Assembly (NCBI RefSeq): GCF_009765985.1
Contig: NZ_LMUM01000015.1
Span: forward strand, 186,001-250,000
Source: Acidobacterium sp. S8
GTDB lineage: Bacteria > Acidobacteriota > Terriglobia > Terriglobales > Acidobacteriaceae
Direction: 5' to 3'
DNA length: 64,000 bases
The notes beneath the pieces were generated by a model, which worked only from the letters and a program-made list of their open reading frames with translations, did no database searches and was not told the DNA's origin. The position numbers and the translations under genes were made by a program. Below, one piece after another: positions 53,601-62,105 of the stretch; positions within the stretch are counted from its first letter, which is position 1, and the number at the start of each line of letters is the position of its first letter.

Positions 53601-55031
53601 GGGCGCAAGAACCGTCTCATACACCTCGTTCCAGAAGGCATACCGGTATTTGCCCTGAATTCGCAGGTTGGTTACGTTTGAAAGGAAAAGATGCGGCATG
53701 GCGTACATCAGGATCGCTATCCACGAGCCAGGAATATTGATGCACCCAAGCAGCATATAAACGAGCGGGGCGGTAAGAAAAATCAGGCGCGGCACCGCGT
53801 AGAAAAAGTGCGCCATCGCATTGAAGTAGCACAGTCGCTGCGGCCACTTCAATCCTGGAACAAAGAGTGGATTGTCGGTCCGCAGAACCTGCACCATGCC
53901 GCGTGCCCAGCGAATCCGCTGGCCCACGTGGCTGGAAAGACTCTCCGTCGCCAGTCCCGCCGCCTGGGGAATATTAATGTATGCCGTATTCCAGCCGCGG
54001 GTCTGCATGCGGAGCGAGGTATGCGCGTCTTCCGTCACCGTCTCCGTAGCAATGCCGCCGATCTGTTCAATCGCGTCGCGCCTCAGAATGGCGCACGAGC
54101 CGCAGAAAAACGTCGCATTCCACAGGTCATTGCCATCCTGGATCACGCCATAAAACAACTCGCCCTCATTGGGCACCGTGAACTGCCGGAGATTCTTCTC
54201 AAACGGGTCAGGCGAATAAAAATAGTGTGGCGTCTGCAGCATTCCTAATTCGCGCTCTTTCAAAAACCAGCCCAGCGTCACCTGCAGAAAGCTGCGCGTG
54301 GGCACGTGATCGCAATCGAAAATTGCAACATAGGGTGACTTGAGCAGCTTGAGCGCATGATTGATATTGCCGGCCTTGGCATGCTTGTTGTCAGGCCGCG
54401 TCACATACCCAACGTGCGCCTCTTCGCAGAACTTACGAAACTCTTCCCGCCTGCCATCATCCAGCACATAGACATGCAGCTTGTCCTCGGGATAATCGAT
54501 ATTAGTCGCGCCGAAAATCGTCGAGCGTACCACCGACAGCGGCTCATTATAGGTGGGGATCAGCACGTCCACTTCGGGCCATTCGTCGACCTCCCGGGGC
54601 ATCGGATAAGGCGGCCGGCGCAGGGGACGAATCGTCTGGATGTAGCCCAGAAACAGAATGATGAACGCGTAGGCCTCCGCTGAAAAAAGCAGGAGCACGA
54701 AAAAAGTATTAACGATATTCAGCTTCTGCGTAGTTCCTGTAACAGCACCCGTTACAGTCACAATTCGCCAGTACGCATATCGCGCCGTGGCTAGCATCGA
54801 GGCGAACATCAACGCCAGCGTTACCAGTTCAGAATCTGAGATCCGGTGGATCACAAAAGCGAGCACAATTGTCAGCAGAGCGAGAACGCCCTGCTCCGCC
54901 CATCCGAAATCAAGCGTCACGCATTCAAACGCGAAAAAAAGTAGGATGGCATAGACGGCAATGCGTGCAGTACCGGCCCAGAAGCTGCCGTGCATTCCCA
55001 GGGTTTCCCATTTCCCTACGAGCCTTCTCAC
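50619..55031 (-). CDS. bcsAB: Fused cellulose synthase BcsA-BcsB
   Basis: A 1470-residue fusion. The first part (about 1-735) is the BcsA glycosyltransferase: TM helices, the family-2 catalytic residues in FDCDHVP (near 239) and TEDAHTS (near 331), QRIRW near 372, and a c-di-GMP-binding PilZ domain near 570-665 with R-x-x-x-R (RSDVR) and NLSRGGAS. After a further TM segment the BcsB part (about 770-1470) has periplasmic carbohydrate-binding-like and jelly-roll domains and ends in a C-terminal TM helix (VVVLTFVLGLFVVPW). It polymerises UDP-glucose to cellulose and moves the chain through the membrane. Start GTG 55031 overlaps the bcsQ stop by GTGA. Confidence 0.94.
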   Translation of the reverse strand: MRRLVGKWETLGMHGSFWAGTARIAVYAILLFFAFECVTLDFGWAEQGVLALLTIVLAFVIHRISDSELVTLALMFASMLATARYAYWRIVTVTGAVTGTTQKLNIVNTFFVLLLFSAEAYAFIILFLGYIQTIRPLRRPPYPMPREVDEWPEVDVLIPTYNEPLSVVRSTIFGATNIDYPEDKLHVYVLDDGRREEFRKFCEEAHVGYVTRPDNKHAKAGNINHALKLLKSPYVAIFDCDHVPTRSFLQVTLGWFLKERELGMLQTPHYFYSPDPFEKNLRQFTVPNEGELFYGVIQDGNDLWNATFFCGSCAILRRDAIEQIGGIATETVTEDAHTSLRMQTRGWNTAYINIPQAAGLATESLSSHVGQRIRWARGMVQVLRTDNPLFVPGLKWPQRLCYFNAMAHFFYAVPRLIFLTAPLVYMLLGCINIPGSWIAILMYAMPHLFLSNVTNLRIQGKYRYAFWNEVYETVLAPYILGPTLLALINPKLGKFNVTAKGGIVQKSYFDARIARPYVALLLLNIAGLIIAPIRFFYWNADHPGTIAMNTFWILFNMVIVGTANAVARESKQVRSDVRIDLHMPVEIVLPDGRSIFGESVNLSRGGASVNLEQPLSLPPNTAVTVIYPVRRERTNFPATVVDGSGTALRVKYEELSLHEEELLTLVLYSRADSWLSRSERRVADKPWLSFLQLMRLSVRGVGYALGVLIPKRKSADAPATASATTAILLLALLAGACVPSLAQKKSGKAAPQLSATAPAPGSFSSTFTLNDIGIPSGILFRGVAASRDIPFALPQTDVVQEAKLHLHYGFSPGLIPQMSHLSVLMNGTLVATLPIPEKVADVQAPLTADIPLPAELLVRNNVLTLEFVGHYTQKCEDPANTVLWGRVDNTSSIEVSGSLLQLVDDLKMLPLPFYDGALGSSSAAIPFAFASVQPSRESLQAGGIVASWFGILAKSRPLTFPVSVGTLPKGNVVVFVQNRSEVPAGIQLTEDGPTVAVRTNPSDPYGKVLIIAGDNGDELLTAARSLATGNAMLQGNIVHVPEYQLPEARKADDAPLWMSTERLSPFWDYSANAELQSDGSGPLPVYLRVPPDLYYGDKQNLLLHMDYRYNAIPLANGSTLRITSNGSLVDQLPMPHAEVNRKTLSYDAAVPLVNMRPFANTFLFNFYFQMAKTGNCQDTAPINLQGAILRSSYLDIRGIDHWASMPNLELFSNAGFPFTRFADLSQTRIILPQRSSPDEIGVYLALLGHFGQQTGYPALRLTVGDSSLLGADADYLVLGTQADQPAFQQLNPQLLVQVQDQGYSVSDTGGFFSLVEHAWWQVSQMRPKWWWKVNQAQQRKGLLQSLGEFPEALVQGIESPWSSNRSVVAITFRNDQTMGPFINALQKATTSSAVSESVSVLHGQDFSSYRLGDRFYHVGYLPWWSRIRYWLRTYPWMVVVLTFVLGLFVVPWTRARLDRRVAERLGTQKP

Positions 55032-56140
55032 TGCTCACTCCAGCGAACTGCCGACTTCTTCTCCGTGTCAGGCACTGGCATTCTCTCGCGCAGCCAGAAG
55101 GCAAGCTGCAGATAATCCTGCGTCACGCCTGCCGTCGGGGTGTGATCCGCCACCGTCATTCTCGCGGCAATCGCGTTGGAAATCTCTTCGCCATACTGGA
55201 TGCTGATCGGCAGGACCCGTTCGCCGCACTGCCGCTCCACTAACGCCCTCGCCTGCTGATCGACCGGATGTTGCGGATCAAACTCATTGAAGACATAAAA
55301 GACTTCCGGCACGTTGTGGCCTGCTTTTTTCATAGCAGCAAACGACGCTTCGATACGCGACACGGTCAGGAGCGAATTGAGATCGGAGAGCAGCGGCACC
55401 AGTACAGCGCCGCACAATTCGAATATCTCAGGCAGCAGGCCCATCGTCGCTGGGCCCAGATCGAAAATCGTGCGTTCGGCGCGATGCATCGCCTGTACAA
55501 CGCCGTTCTCCAGCCACTCCCTTGTCACATCATCCGCGCCGAAGATCTGCAGCGGCGGATAACTCGGCTCCGGTGAAACAAAGGTACGCAATCCTTCTCG
55601 AAGGTCGGTTGCGCCGAAGTAAAACGGCAGCAGCCCGCTTCCCGAAGCATCTACCAGGAGCACTCGCTCTTTTAGCGCACAAAGAATTCTGCCCAGGTTC
55701 GCGCAAAGGGTGGTTTTGCCCACTCCACCAGCCAGCGAGTAGATCGCCATTGCCGTGGATCTCCGTTCGTGCGGCTCACGTTCTGCCGGGCGGATCCCCT
55801 TCGGGGTCGTAGGAGCCTCTTTGGGAGCAGGTATTCGCAATGCTGCGGGTATTTCCATCGGCATCAGGGGAGGAGGCAATTCGCTCTCGACGGGTGGCAG
55901 GATCGATAAAGGAATCTCAACCGCCTGCGCAACAGTTTCAATGCTCTGCGCCGGACCGGCGGCAGCCTCGACAGGCTCCGCGGCGGCGTGCATGGCTGAA
56001 GCCGTGTGCCTATGCTGTCGGGAAAAATCACGATATGGAACGTCCTCTACCCTCGCCCACGAGTAGAGATGTGCCACATCCTTTGCCAGATCGTCCTCCG
56101 CCTGACGAGGTTCCGGCTTCATATCGTCACGATTTGTCAT
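55028..56140 (-). CDS. bcsQ: BcsQ-like ParA/MinD-type ATPase of the cellulose operon
   Basis: A 370-residue P-loop ATPase. The C-terminal 245 residues are the ParA/MinD type, with the deviant Walker A YSLAGGVGKTTLC and VLLVDAS, and correspond to BcsQ (YhjQ), which localises or activates cellulose synthase at the pole. The first 125 residues are an extra Ala/Pro/Glu-rich part without recognisable fold, longer than in enterobacterial BcsQ. It is the first gene of the operon, and its stop overlaps the fused bcsAB start. The region upstream shares a divergent intergenic stretch with an ArsB-like gene. Confidence 0.85.
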   Translation of the reverse strand: MTNRDDMKPEPRQAEDDLAKDVAHLYSWARVEDVPYRDFSRQHRHTASAMHAAAEPVEAAAGPAQSIETVAQAVEIPLSILPPVESELPPPLMPMEIPAALRIPAPKEAPTTPKGIRPAEREPHERRSTAMAIYSLAGGVGKTTLCANLGRILCALKERVLLVDASGSGLLPFYFGATDLREGLRTFVSPEPSYPPLQIFGADDVTREWLENGVVQAMHRAERTIFDLGPATMGLLPEIFELCGAVLVPLLSDLNSLLTVSRIEASFAAMKKAGHNVPEVFYVFNEFDPQHPVDQQARALVERQCGERVLPISIQYGEEISNAIAARMTVADHTPTAGVTQDYLQLAFWLRERMPVPDTEKKSAVRWSEQ

Positions 56141-56325
56141 CAGCTCAATATCTCAATATTTAACAAAGCGACCTGCACCGAACGTAATACACAAATATCC
56201 TATGCGGTGACCGGAGTAACCACAGAATGCGCCAAAAGTAACAGACGCTTTAAATATGCACAACTAGGGAAAGGAAAAGAAGACACCGGAATCGCAAATA
56301 GCAAGTAGCTACCGCTGAAAGGTTT

Positions 56326-56339
56326 AACAACATGTTGTT
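56326..56339. promoter_or_regulatory. Perfect 14-bp palindrome AACAACATGTTGTT
   Basis: Perfect palindrome 55 bases upstream of the ArsB-like gene, in the 253-base divergent region with the bcs operon. A dimeric regulator could bind it, but none is identified. The rest of the region shows nothing convincing. Confidence 0.35.
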
Positions 56340-56393
56340 TTCATTTTTGTTCCCCGATCATACTACTGATTTCCTCGTCTCCCCTAGCACATA

Positions 56394-57728
56394 ATGAAAG
56401 CGCATACCCAAAGCCAACCGTTGCCCGTTTTCTCATCTCTCATTCCCCGAGGATCCATCCCGAAAAGCTCCATGATGCCTTTAACTCATTCATTCATCTG
56501 GTTGGTATCCATCGTCGGCATCATCCTCATGCTGATCCGGCCAAAGAAGATTCCTGAGGTCTGGTGGGTTTGCGGCGCGGCCGTGATCCTCATCGTCTGC
56601 CGCCTTATCCCCTACAAAATTGCCGGGCATGCCGTCGCCGAAGGTACAGATGTATACCTGTTTCTAACCGGAATGATGCTCCTTGCCGAACTAGCTAAGA
56701 GCCATGGCGTCTTTGACTGGCTCGCCGTCAAGGCTACGCAGAAGGCGAATGGATCGGCCCGCAGGCTTTTCTCCCTGATCTATGGCGTCGGTATTCTGGT
56801 AACAGTGTTTCTTTCCAATGACGCGACCGCCGTCGTGCTCACCCCGGCTGTGCTGGCGGCGGTAAGGAAATCAAAAGCAGAGCCGCTTCCCTACCTCTTC
56901 AGCTGTGCCTTTATTGCCAACGCCGCAAGCTTTGTCCTGCCCATCTCAAATCCAGCCAACCTGGTCGTCTTCCGTCAGGATTTGCCACCGCTCGGCCACT
57001 GGCTGCGGGTCTTCCTTTTCGCGTCAATTGTTTCCATTTTTGTCACTTATGTGACGCTGCGCTGGTGTTGCCGTCATGAGATTCGAGACAGAATCGAAAG
57101 TGATATTCCTGACGGAGAACTCTCCGCCTCCGGCAAATTCACCATCATCGGCCTCGGGCTTGTAGCTGCGGTGTTGCTCGTCGCATCCGCGTTTGGCAGA
57201 GATCTGGGATTGCCTACCTGCGTCGTCTCTGTACTGATGACCGCCGTCATCTGCGCAAAGGAAAAATCCTCTCCGCTTCCCCTGTTTCGGGAAATCTCAT
57301 GGAGCGTTCTCCCTCTCGTCGCCGGTCTGTTCGTTCTCGTCGAAGCCATCAATCAGGCAGGAGCGCTGCATCTTTCGCAGGAATTGCTGCATGCTGCCCA
57401 AACTCTACGTCCTGCAATCGGCCTGCTTGCGGCTTCTTTCAGCGTCGGCGTCGGAACCAACCTGATCAACAATCTCCCTCTCGGCCTGATTGCAGGAACC
57501 AGTCTGCATCAATCGCACATCGTGGGAGCTTTGCGGAATGCCATTCTGATTGGCATCGACCTCGGACCCAATCTCTCAGTTACCGGCTCGCTCGCTACCA
57601 TTCTCTGGCTCATAGCTATTCGTAAAGAAGGACTGCATGTCAGCGCCTGGAAGTTTTTTAGAACTGGAATGCTGGTCATGCCAGTAGCGTTGATTCTCGC
57701 GGTACTTTCCATAACTGCGACATCCTGA
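56394..57728 (+). CDS. ArsB/NhaD-type anion permease
   Basis: An inner-membrane permease, 444 residues with 10-12 TM helices. The paired motifs LSNDATAVVLTPAVLAAV near residue 145 and NAASFVLPISNPANLVVF near 185 match the ArsB arsenite efflux/anion transporter family, and a repeated NNLPLGLIAGT in the second half matches the inverted repeat of this fold. It could export arsenite or carry another anion. No arsR, arsA or arsC gene lies next to it, so arsenic export is not assured. The first ATG (56394) is used. ATG 56472 would remove an odd 26-residue N-terminus and is equally possible. Confidence 0.8.
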   Translation: MKAHTQSQPLPVFSSLIPRGSIPKSSMMPLTHSFIWLVSIVGIILMLIRPKKIPEVWWVCGAAVILIVCRLIPYKIAGHAVAEGTDVYLFLTGMMLLAELAKSHGVFDWLAVKATQKANGSARRLFSLIYGVGILVTVFLSNDATAVVLTPAVLAAVRKSKAEPLPYLFSCAFIANAASFVLPISNPANLVVFRQDLPPLGHWLRVFLFASIVSIFVTYVTLRWCCRHEIRDRIESDIPDGELSASGKFTIIGLGLVAAVLLVASAFGRDLGLPTCVVSVLMTAVICAKEKSSPLPLFREISWSVLPLVAGLFVLVEAINQAGALHLSQELLHAAQTLRPAIGLLAASFSVGVGTNLINNLPLGLIAGTSLHQSHIVGALRNAILIGIDLGPNLSVTGSLATILWLIAIRKEGLHVSAWKFFRTGMLVMPVALILAVLSITATS

Positions 57729-57924
57729 ACACCATCTGCGAGTAGAGTATCGCAGTCAAATCTCGCGCAAATAACTGAAATCGTGAGATTTAGAACGATT
57801 CTTTCATTTTCGATCTCATGTGGTCGGATGACAAACGCGATACCTCAGACAACCTCAGCTTTATTAGTAGTGTTCTGTATGGACAATCCTGTCATCCAAG
57901 GAGTACCTGTACGACTCTGAAACT

Positions 57925-58479
57925 ATGCGAAGACAATCTCGATTTTCCCATGTGCACTATCTCCTCGCTTTATTTTGCTTGGCCACATCTTCATTCTCGT
58001 CGGCGCAGGTAGCTCCGGCAACGCAGGGCGGTGGTGGAGGCCTTCATGTTTTCGGCGAGTTTACGGTAGGAAAGCCAAATTACGGCACCGAATATCTACT
58101 TGGCCCTTCACTTGGCGGCTATCTGCAGATCACACGATGGCTCGGAGGAGAGGCTCGCGGCTCGATCCTGAAATGGGGACCTTCGCCATTTCATCAGGAC
58201 ACAGCCCTCATCGGCCCGCGCGTACAGTTCCCGGTGCATCGCTTCGCGCCTTACGGCGCTTTCGACATAGGCGTAGCGCACGTCACTTATCCGCCTGAGC
58301 CTGGCAAGCTTACCTCAGTAAATAAACTTGGCTGGGAGATGGCGACTGGAGTCGACTACCATTTAACCCGCCGCATCGACCTGCGCCTCTTCGATTTCAC
58401 TTATGGCAAAATTTATCTCCTGCAAAACGGCCTGAATCCGAAAACCTATAGCTCTGGAGTTGTCTTTAGCCTATTCTGA
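57925..58479 (+). CDS. Outer-membrane beta-barrel protein
   Basis: A 184-residue protein with a signal peptide (LLALFCLATSSFSSA) and an alternating hydrophobic pattern typical of a small barrel, ending in Phe. Its last strand NGLNPKTYSSGVVFSLF matches the remnant at 43031-43109, which supports its being a real family. No function beyond barrel formation can be given. It lies alone between the permease and the S9 peptidase gene, convergent with the latter; a possible hairpin of low quality lies at 58489-58510. Confidence 0.75.
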   Translation: MRRQSRFSHVHYLLALFCLATSSFSSAQVAPATQGGGGGLHVFGEFTVGKPNYGTEYLLGPSLGGYLQITRWLGGEARGSILKWGPSPFHQDTALIGPRVQFPVHRFAPYGAFDIGVAHVTYPPEPGKLTSVNKLGWEMATGVDYHLTRRIDLRLFDFTYGKIYLLQNGLNPKTYSSGVVFSLF

Positions 58480-58524
58480 GAAAACTTGGGTCTCAGTCCC
58501 CGAGGACCCGATAACTCCGTGTTT

Positions 58525-60591
58525 TTATTGCCCAAAAGCCCTTTCGAGAAATTTCACAATGCGCTGCCGACCATCGAAACCATGCCACGGCTCCGGGCTC
58601 GGATTGCCGAAGATTCCTCCTGCAAGTGGCCCATGGTCCTCACGCGGATAGCGAACCAGCTCCGCGGTCACGCCCATCTGGCGTAGGGCGCGGTACATCT
58701 CCAGGCTCTGTCCCAATGGGTCGGTAACATCACTGTCCCCCTGCAACAGAAGAAACGGCGTCTTCGCATTCGCTACTCCGGAAATCGGACTCTGCTTCCA
58801 CGCATCAGCATCGTGCTCCCATGGCTTGCCATAGAACCAGCGGTCATACCAGGAACCGCTCTCCGTGCCGTATTCACTGAACTGATCGATCACAGGAGCG
58901 CCGCTGATAATCGCCTTGAAGCAATCCGTCTTCCCTTCCGCAAATCCGGCCATTTCCCCGCCGTAGCTGTAACCCATCAGCGCCAACTTATCGGCATCGA
59001 CTGAAAAGTGAGCAATGACCGCATCCACTCCGGTCATAATGTCGCGAAAATCTGCGCCGCCCAGGTCATTCTTATTCGCCGCAGCGAAAGCAGCGCCATA
59101 CCCGGTACTCCCACGAGGATTCGGACGGAAGACCGCCCATCCGTGTCCCAGTAAAAACGGAACGAGCGGCGAATAACTGTCTTCCCATGCTCCCGTCGGG
59201 CCGCCGTGCACATCCACAATCAGTGGCACCTTGCGGTCTTTCGCCTGCGGAGGCAGATAGAGCAGCCCTTCCAGCGTCTGCCCCTCGTTCTGCCACTGCA
59301 CAAGCTGAGAAGGCGTTTCCGTCCACTTCGCCGGAATCGCCGACGGAGTATTCAGAGGATGACCCGCATGATCCAGCTTCTCCGCAAAAAAGAGTGTGAG
59401 CGGTGCCGTGCTGCCGGTGCCGATCCAAACCCATCCGTTATGCCGCGTATTGGTGTTTAAACCCGTAGTAACTGGCGTGTTGAATTTGAGCGCCTCCGGC
59501 GTTCCATCCCCAAAGCGCGCAACTAAAACCCGAGTTCCGTTCTGCACCGATTGCAACACCTTGCCATCGACAGCAATCGGTCCTTCGTGTCCGATCGTTC
59601 CTTTGTAATCGCGGCTGAGATTTTTAACCGCGCCGTCACCAGTCGTAAAGACGTAGAGATCGTCGTACCCCGGAGGCGCATCCTGCTCGGCCTGCGCGTG
59701 ATAATAAATTCTCTTTCCATCATCCGACCATGCCGCCTGCGAGACCGTCGCCACAATCTGCTTTATTTCCTGAGGATGCTCCGTATCATTCGTAGCTAAC
59801 AGCCACGCAGCCTTCGCAGGACCAAGGTCGCCTGCGTTGTTCGGCTTCTCCGTTATTACCAGAAACTTGTCCGACTGCGGCTTCCACGCCACCGACTCCA
59901 CATCCGGATCGACCGCCGTCCGCGTCAACTTTCCTGTAGCAGTGTCGAAAAGATAGAGCCGCGAGCCATGTGGATCATGATCCACCCACTCCGCATCAGC
60001 CTTCTCCGTCTCCTGCTTCTTTTCTCCTGGAGTCTGCGGATCGTGCGCAACCGCCGCAATCCACTTTCCATCCGGAGAAACATAGAACTTCTCCACGTCA
60101 ATAGGCAGAGCATCTTTTTTCGCCTCTGCTTTTTCCTTGCTCGGCGGAATCGCATCCGGCTCCGACGATGCATCGACCGTCGGCTCAATCTTCATGTCAT
60201 ACGGATGCGCCTCGCCGCCCTCCATCGGCAGACGATAAAGCTGCGTATGCTCGCCACGCTTTGCCAGAAAGAGAATCGCGCTGCCATCCGACAGCCACTC
60301 GCCGTTATGCTCTCCGCGTTTATCCGACTCCGGTGAGTAAGTGAGCTGACGCGCCGCATTCTGCTTGATATCGACCAGCCACAAATGGCTGTGGCCGCCA
60401 CCTGCCGTCGCATCCGCGACCTGTACCAGTACGCTGTCCCCATCCGGCGCAAGCCGAGGCTGGCTCAGCGAGCGCGTATGCCTCAAATCCTCATTCGTGG
60501 GAAAGCGTGTCTCCTGAGCCAGAACAGTTGTCGTTGAAACGGCAGCAGCCAGAGTAAAAAGCAGAGCGATGGTGCGCATGTCACTGAGCAT
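58525..60591 (-). CDS. S9-family prolyl-oligopeptidase-like peptidase, exported
   Basis: A 688-residue serine peptidase of family S9 (acylaminoacyl-peptidase-like). A signal peptide (LLFTLAAAVSTTTVLA) leads a seven-bladed propeller (about residues 40-400) that limits access, then an alpha/beta-hydrolase domain. The catalytic triad is seen as Ser in MGYSYGGEM, Asp in LLQGDSDVTDP and His in REDHGPL. It would cut short periplasmic peptides. The start at ATG 60591 is the first ATG. ATG 60579 (MRTIAL) is as good, as neither has a strong Shine-Dalgarno. Confidence 0.88.
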   Translation of the reverse strand: MLSDMRTIALLFTLAAAVSTTTVLAQETRFPTNEDLRHTRSLSQPRLAPDGDSVLVQVADATAGGGHSHLWLVDIKQNAARQLTYSPESDKRGEHNGEWLSDGSAILFLAKRGEHTQLYRLPMEGGEAHPYDMKIEPTVDASSEPDAIPPSKEKAEAKKDALPIDVEKFYVSPDGKWIAAVAHDPQTPGEKKQETEKADAEWVDHDPHGSRLYLFDTATGKLTRTAVDPDVESVAWKPQSDKFLVITEKPNNAGDLGPAKAAWLLATNDTEHPQEIKQIVATVSQAAWSDDGKRIYYHAQAEQDAPPGYDDLYVFTTGDGAVKNLSRDYKGTIGHEGPIAVDGKVLQSVQNGTRVLVARFGDGTPEALKFNTPVTTGLNTNTRHNGWVWIGTGSTAPLTLFFAEKLDHAGHPLNTPSAIPAKWTETPSQLVQWQNEGQTLEGLLYLPPQAKDRKVPLIVDVHGGPTGAWEDSYSPLVPFLLGHGWAVFRPNPRGSTGYGAAFAAANKNDLGGADFRDIMTGVDAVIAHFSVDADKLALMGYSYGGEMAGFAEGKTDCFKAIISGAPVIDQFSEYGTESGSWYDRWFYGKPWEHDADAWKQSPISGVANAKTPFLLLQGDSDVTDPLGQSLEMYRALRQMGVTAELVRYPREDHGPLAGGIFGNPSPEPWHGFDGRQRIVKFLERAFGQ

Positions 60592-60665
60592 ATCGTGAGC
60601 ACAATCTTGACAACAGATGTATGTGACTCCCTGTACACTCCCTTAGGCATTCACATATCCGGTTT

Positions 60666-62081
60666 ATGAATACACCGTCACAATCCGCGGGTACACAGCC
60701 TTCCTTGTGGGCATCCATCCGCGAAGCTCTGCGCGGCTCGCATCAGGACTACACCACAGGCAGCCTCAACCGCGCCATTCTTCTGCTTGCGATTCCCATG
60801 GTCCTCGAAATGGTGCTGGAATCGCTCTTCGCGGTAGTCGATGTCTTCTGGGTCGGGCGTCTAGGCGCAAATGCGGTAGCCACCGTTGGACTCACTGAAT
60901 CGCTGCTCTCGCTGGTCTTCGCCGTCGGCATCGGCCTTGCCATGTCCACCACTGCTATGGTCGCTCGCCGCATCGGAGAAAAAGATCCGGAAGACGCCGC
61001 CATCGCCGGAGTTCAAGCAATTTTTCTCGGCCTGCTAGTCTCCCTGTCGATTGGGATTCCCTGCTTCATCTTTGCGCCCGATCTCTTACGCCTCATGGGT
61101 GCGACGCCTGACATCATCGCCACCGGCTCCGGCTACGCCCGCATCGCCCTCGGTGGTTGCGGCGCTATCGTCATGCTCTTCCTCAACAACGCCATCTTTC
61201 GCGGAGCAGGCGACGCCGCCATCGCCATGCGGTTGTTATGGGTCTCGAACATCATCAACCTTATCCTCGACCCATGCCTTATCTTCGGCCTCGGACCATT
61301 CCCGAAACTCGGCGTCACCGGAGCTGCACTGGCAACCATGACGGGCCGCAGCATCGGCGTTCTTTACCAGTTCTACCGGCTGCTCAAAGGCACGGAGCGC
61401 ATCCACGTTCTGGCGCGGCACATCCGTCTAAACGTCGCCGTGCTGTGGCGACTGGTGCGCGTCTCCGCCACCGGCATCCTGCAATTCGCCATCGCGCACA
61501 CCAGCTGGATCGGACTCGTTCGCATCATCTCTTATTTCGGAGCCAGCGCACTCGCCGGCTACACCGTCGCCATCCGCATCCTCATCTTCATCATTCTGCC
61601 GTCATGGGGTCTCAGCAACGCGGCGGCAACGCTCGTCGGCCAGAACCTCGGGGCCAAACATCCCGATCGCGCAGAGAAATCCGTGTGGCGCACCGGCCTA
61701 TATAACGTCATCTTCCTCGGAAGCATCGGCGTCTTCTTCATCTTCTTCGCCACGCCTGCCGTGCGCCTCTTCATTCAGGACCCCGCCGTTGTCCCCATCG
61801 CTGCGACCGCGTTGCGCATCCTGAGCTGCGGCAACATTGGCTACGCCTACGCCATGGTCATGCTGCAGTCCTTCAACGGCGCAGGCGATACCATCACGCC
61901 CACCATCGTCAACTTCTTCGGCTTCTGGGTCTTTCAGATTCCCCTAGCGCTATGGCTCTCGTTTCATATGCAGATGCACGAGCACGGCGTCTTCCTCGCC
62001 ATCGTTCTATCGGAATGCGCCATCGCCGGAGCCAGCGTCATCCTCTTCCGTAGAGGACGCTGGAAGCAGCAGAAGATCTAG
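60666..62081 (+). CDS. MATE-family multidrug efflux transporter
   Basis: An inner-membrane exporter of the MATE family, 471 residues, 12 TM helices in two similar halves (first half from LLAIPMVLEMVLESLFAVVD, second from ISYFGASALAGYTVAIRILI). The family signature segments VDVFWVGRLGANAVATVGL and LSNAAATLVGQNLGA are present. MATE proteins expel drugs or metabolites using a sodium or proton gradient. The substrate is not known. It is followed 24 bases later by the HAD gene, possibly one transcript. Confidence 0.9.
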   Translation: MNTPSQSAGTQPSLWASIREALRGSHQDYTTGSLNRAILLLAIPMVLEMVLESLFAVVDVFWVGRLGANAVATVGLTESLLSLVFAVGIGLAMSTTAMVARRIGEKDPEDAAIAGVQAIFLGLLVSLSIGIPCFIFAPDLLRLMGATPDIIATGSGYARIALGGCGAIVMLFLNNAIFRGAGDAAIAMRLLWVSNIINLILDPCLIFGLGPFPKLGVTGAALATMTGRSIGVLYQFYRLLKGTERIHVLARHIRLNVAVLWRLVRVSATGILQFAIAHTSWIGLVRIISYFGASALAGYTVAIRILIFIILPSWGLSNAAATLVGQNLGAKHPDRAEKSVWRTGLYNVIFLGSIGVFFIFFATPAVRLFIQDPAVVPIAATALRILSCGNIGYAYAMVMLQSFNGAGDTITPTIVNFFGFWVFQIPLALWLSFHMQMHEHGVFLAIVLSECAIAGASVILFRRGRWKQQKI

Positions 62082-62105
62082 GGCCACCGCCTTTACACTG
62101 GAAAT

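Noticed and set aside
58489-58510. GGGTC/GACCC hairpin between barrel and S9 genes as a terminator
   Set aside because: Short stem with a bulge and no T-tract; recorded only as possible.
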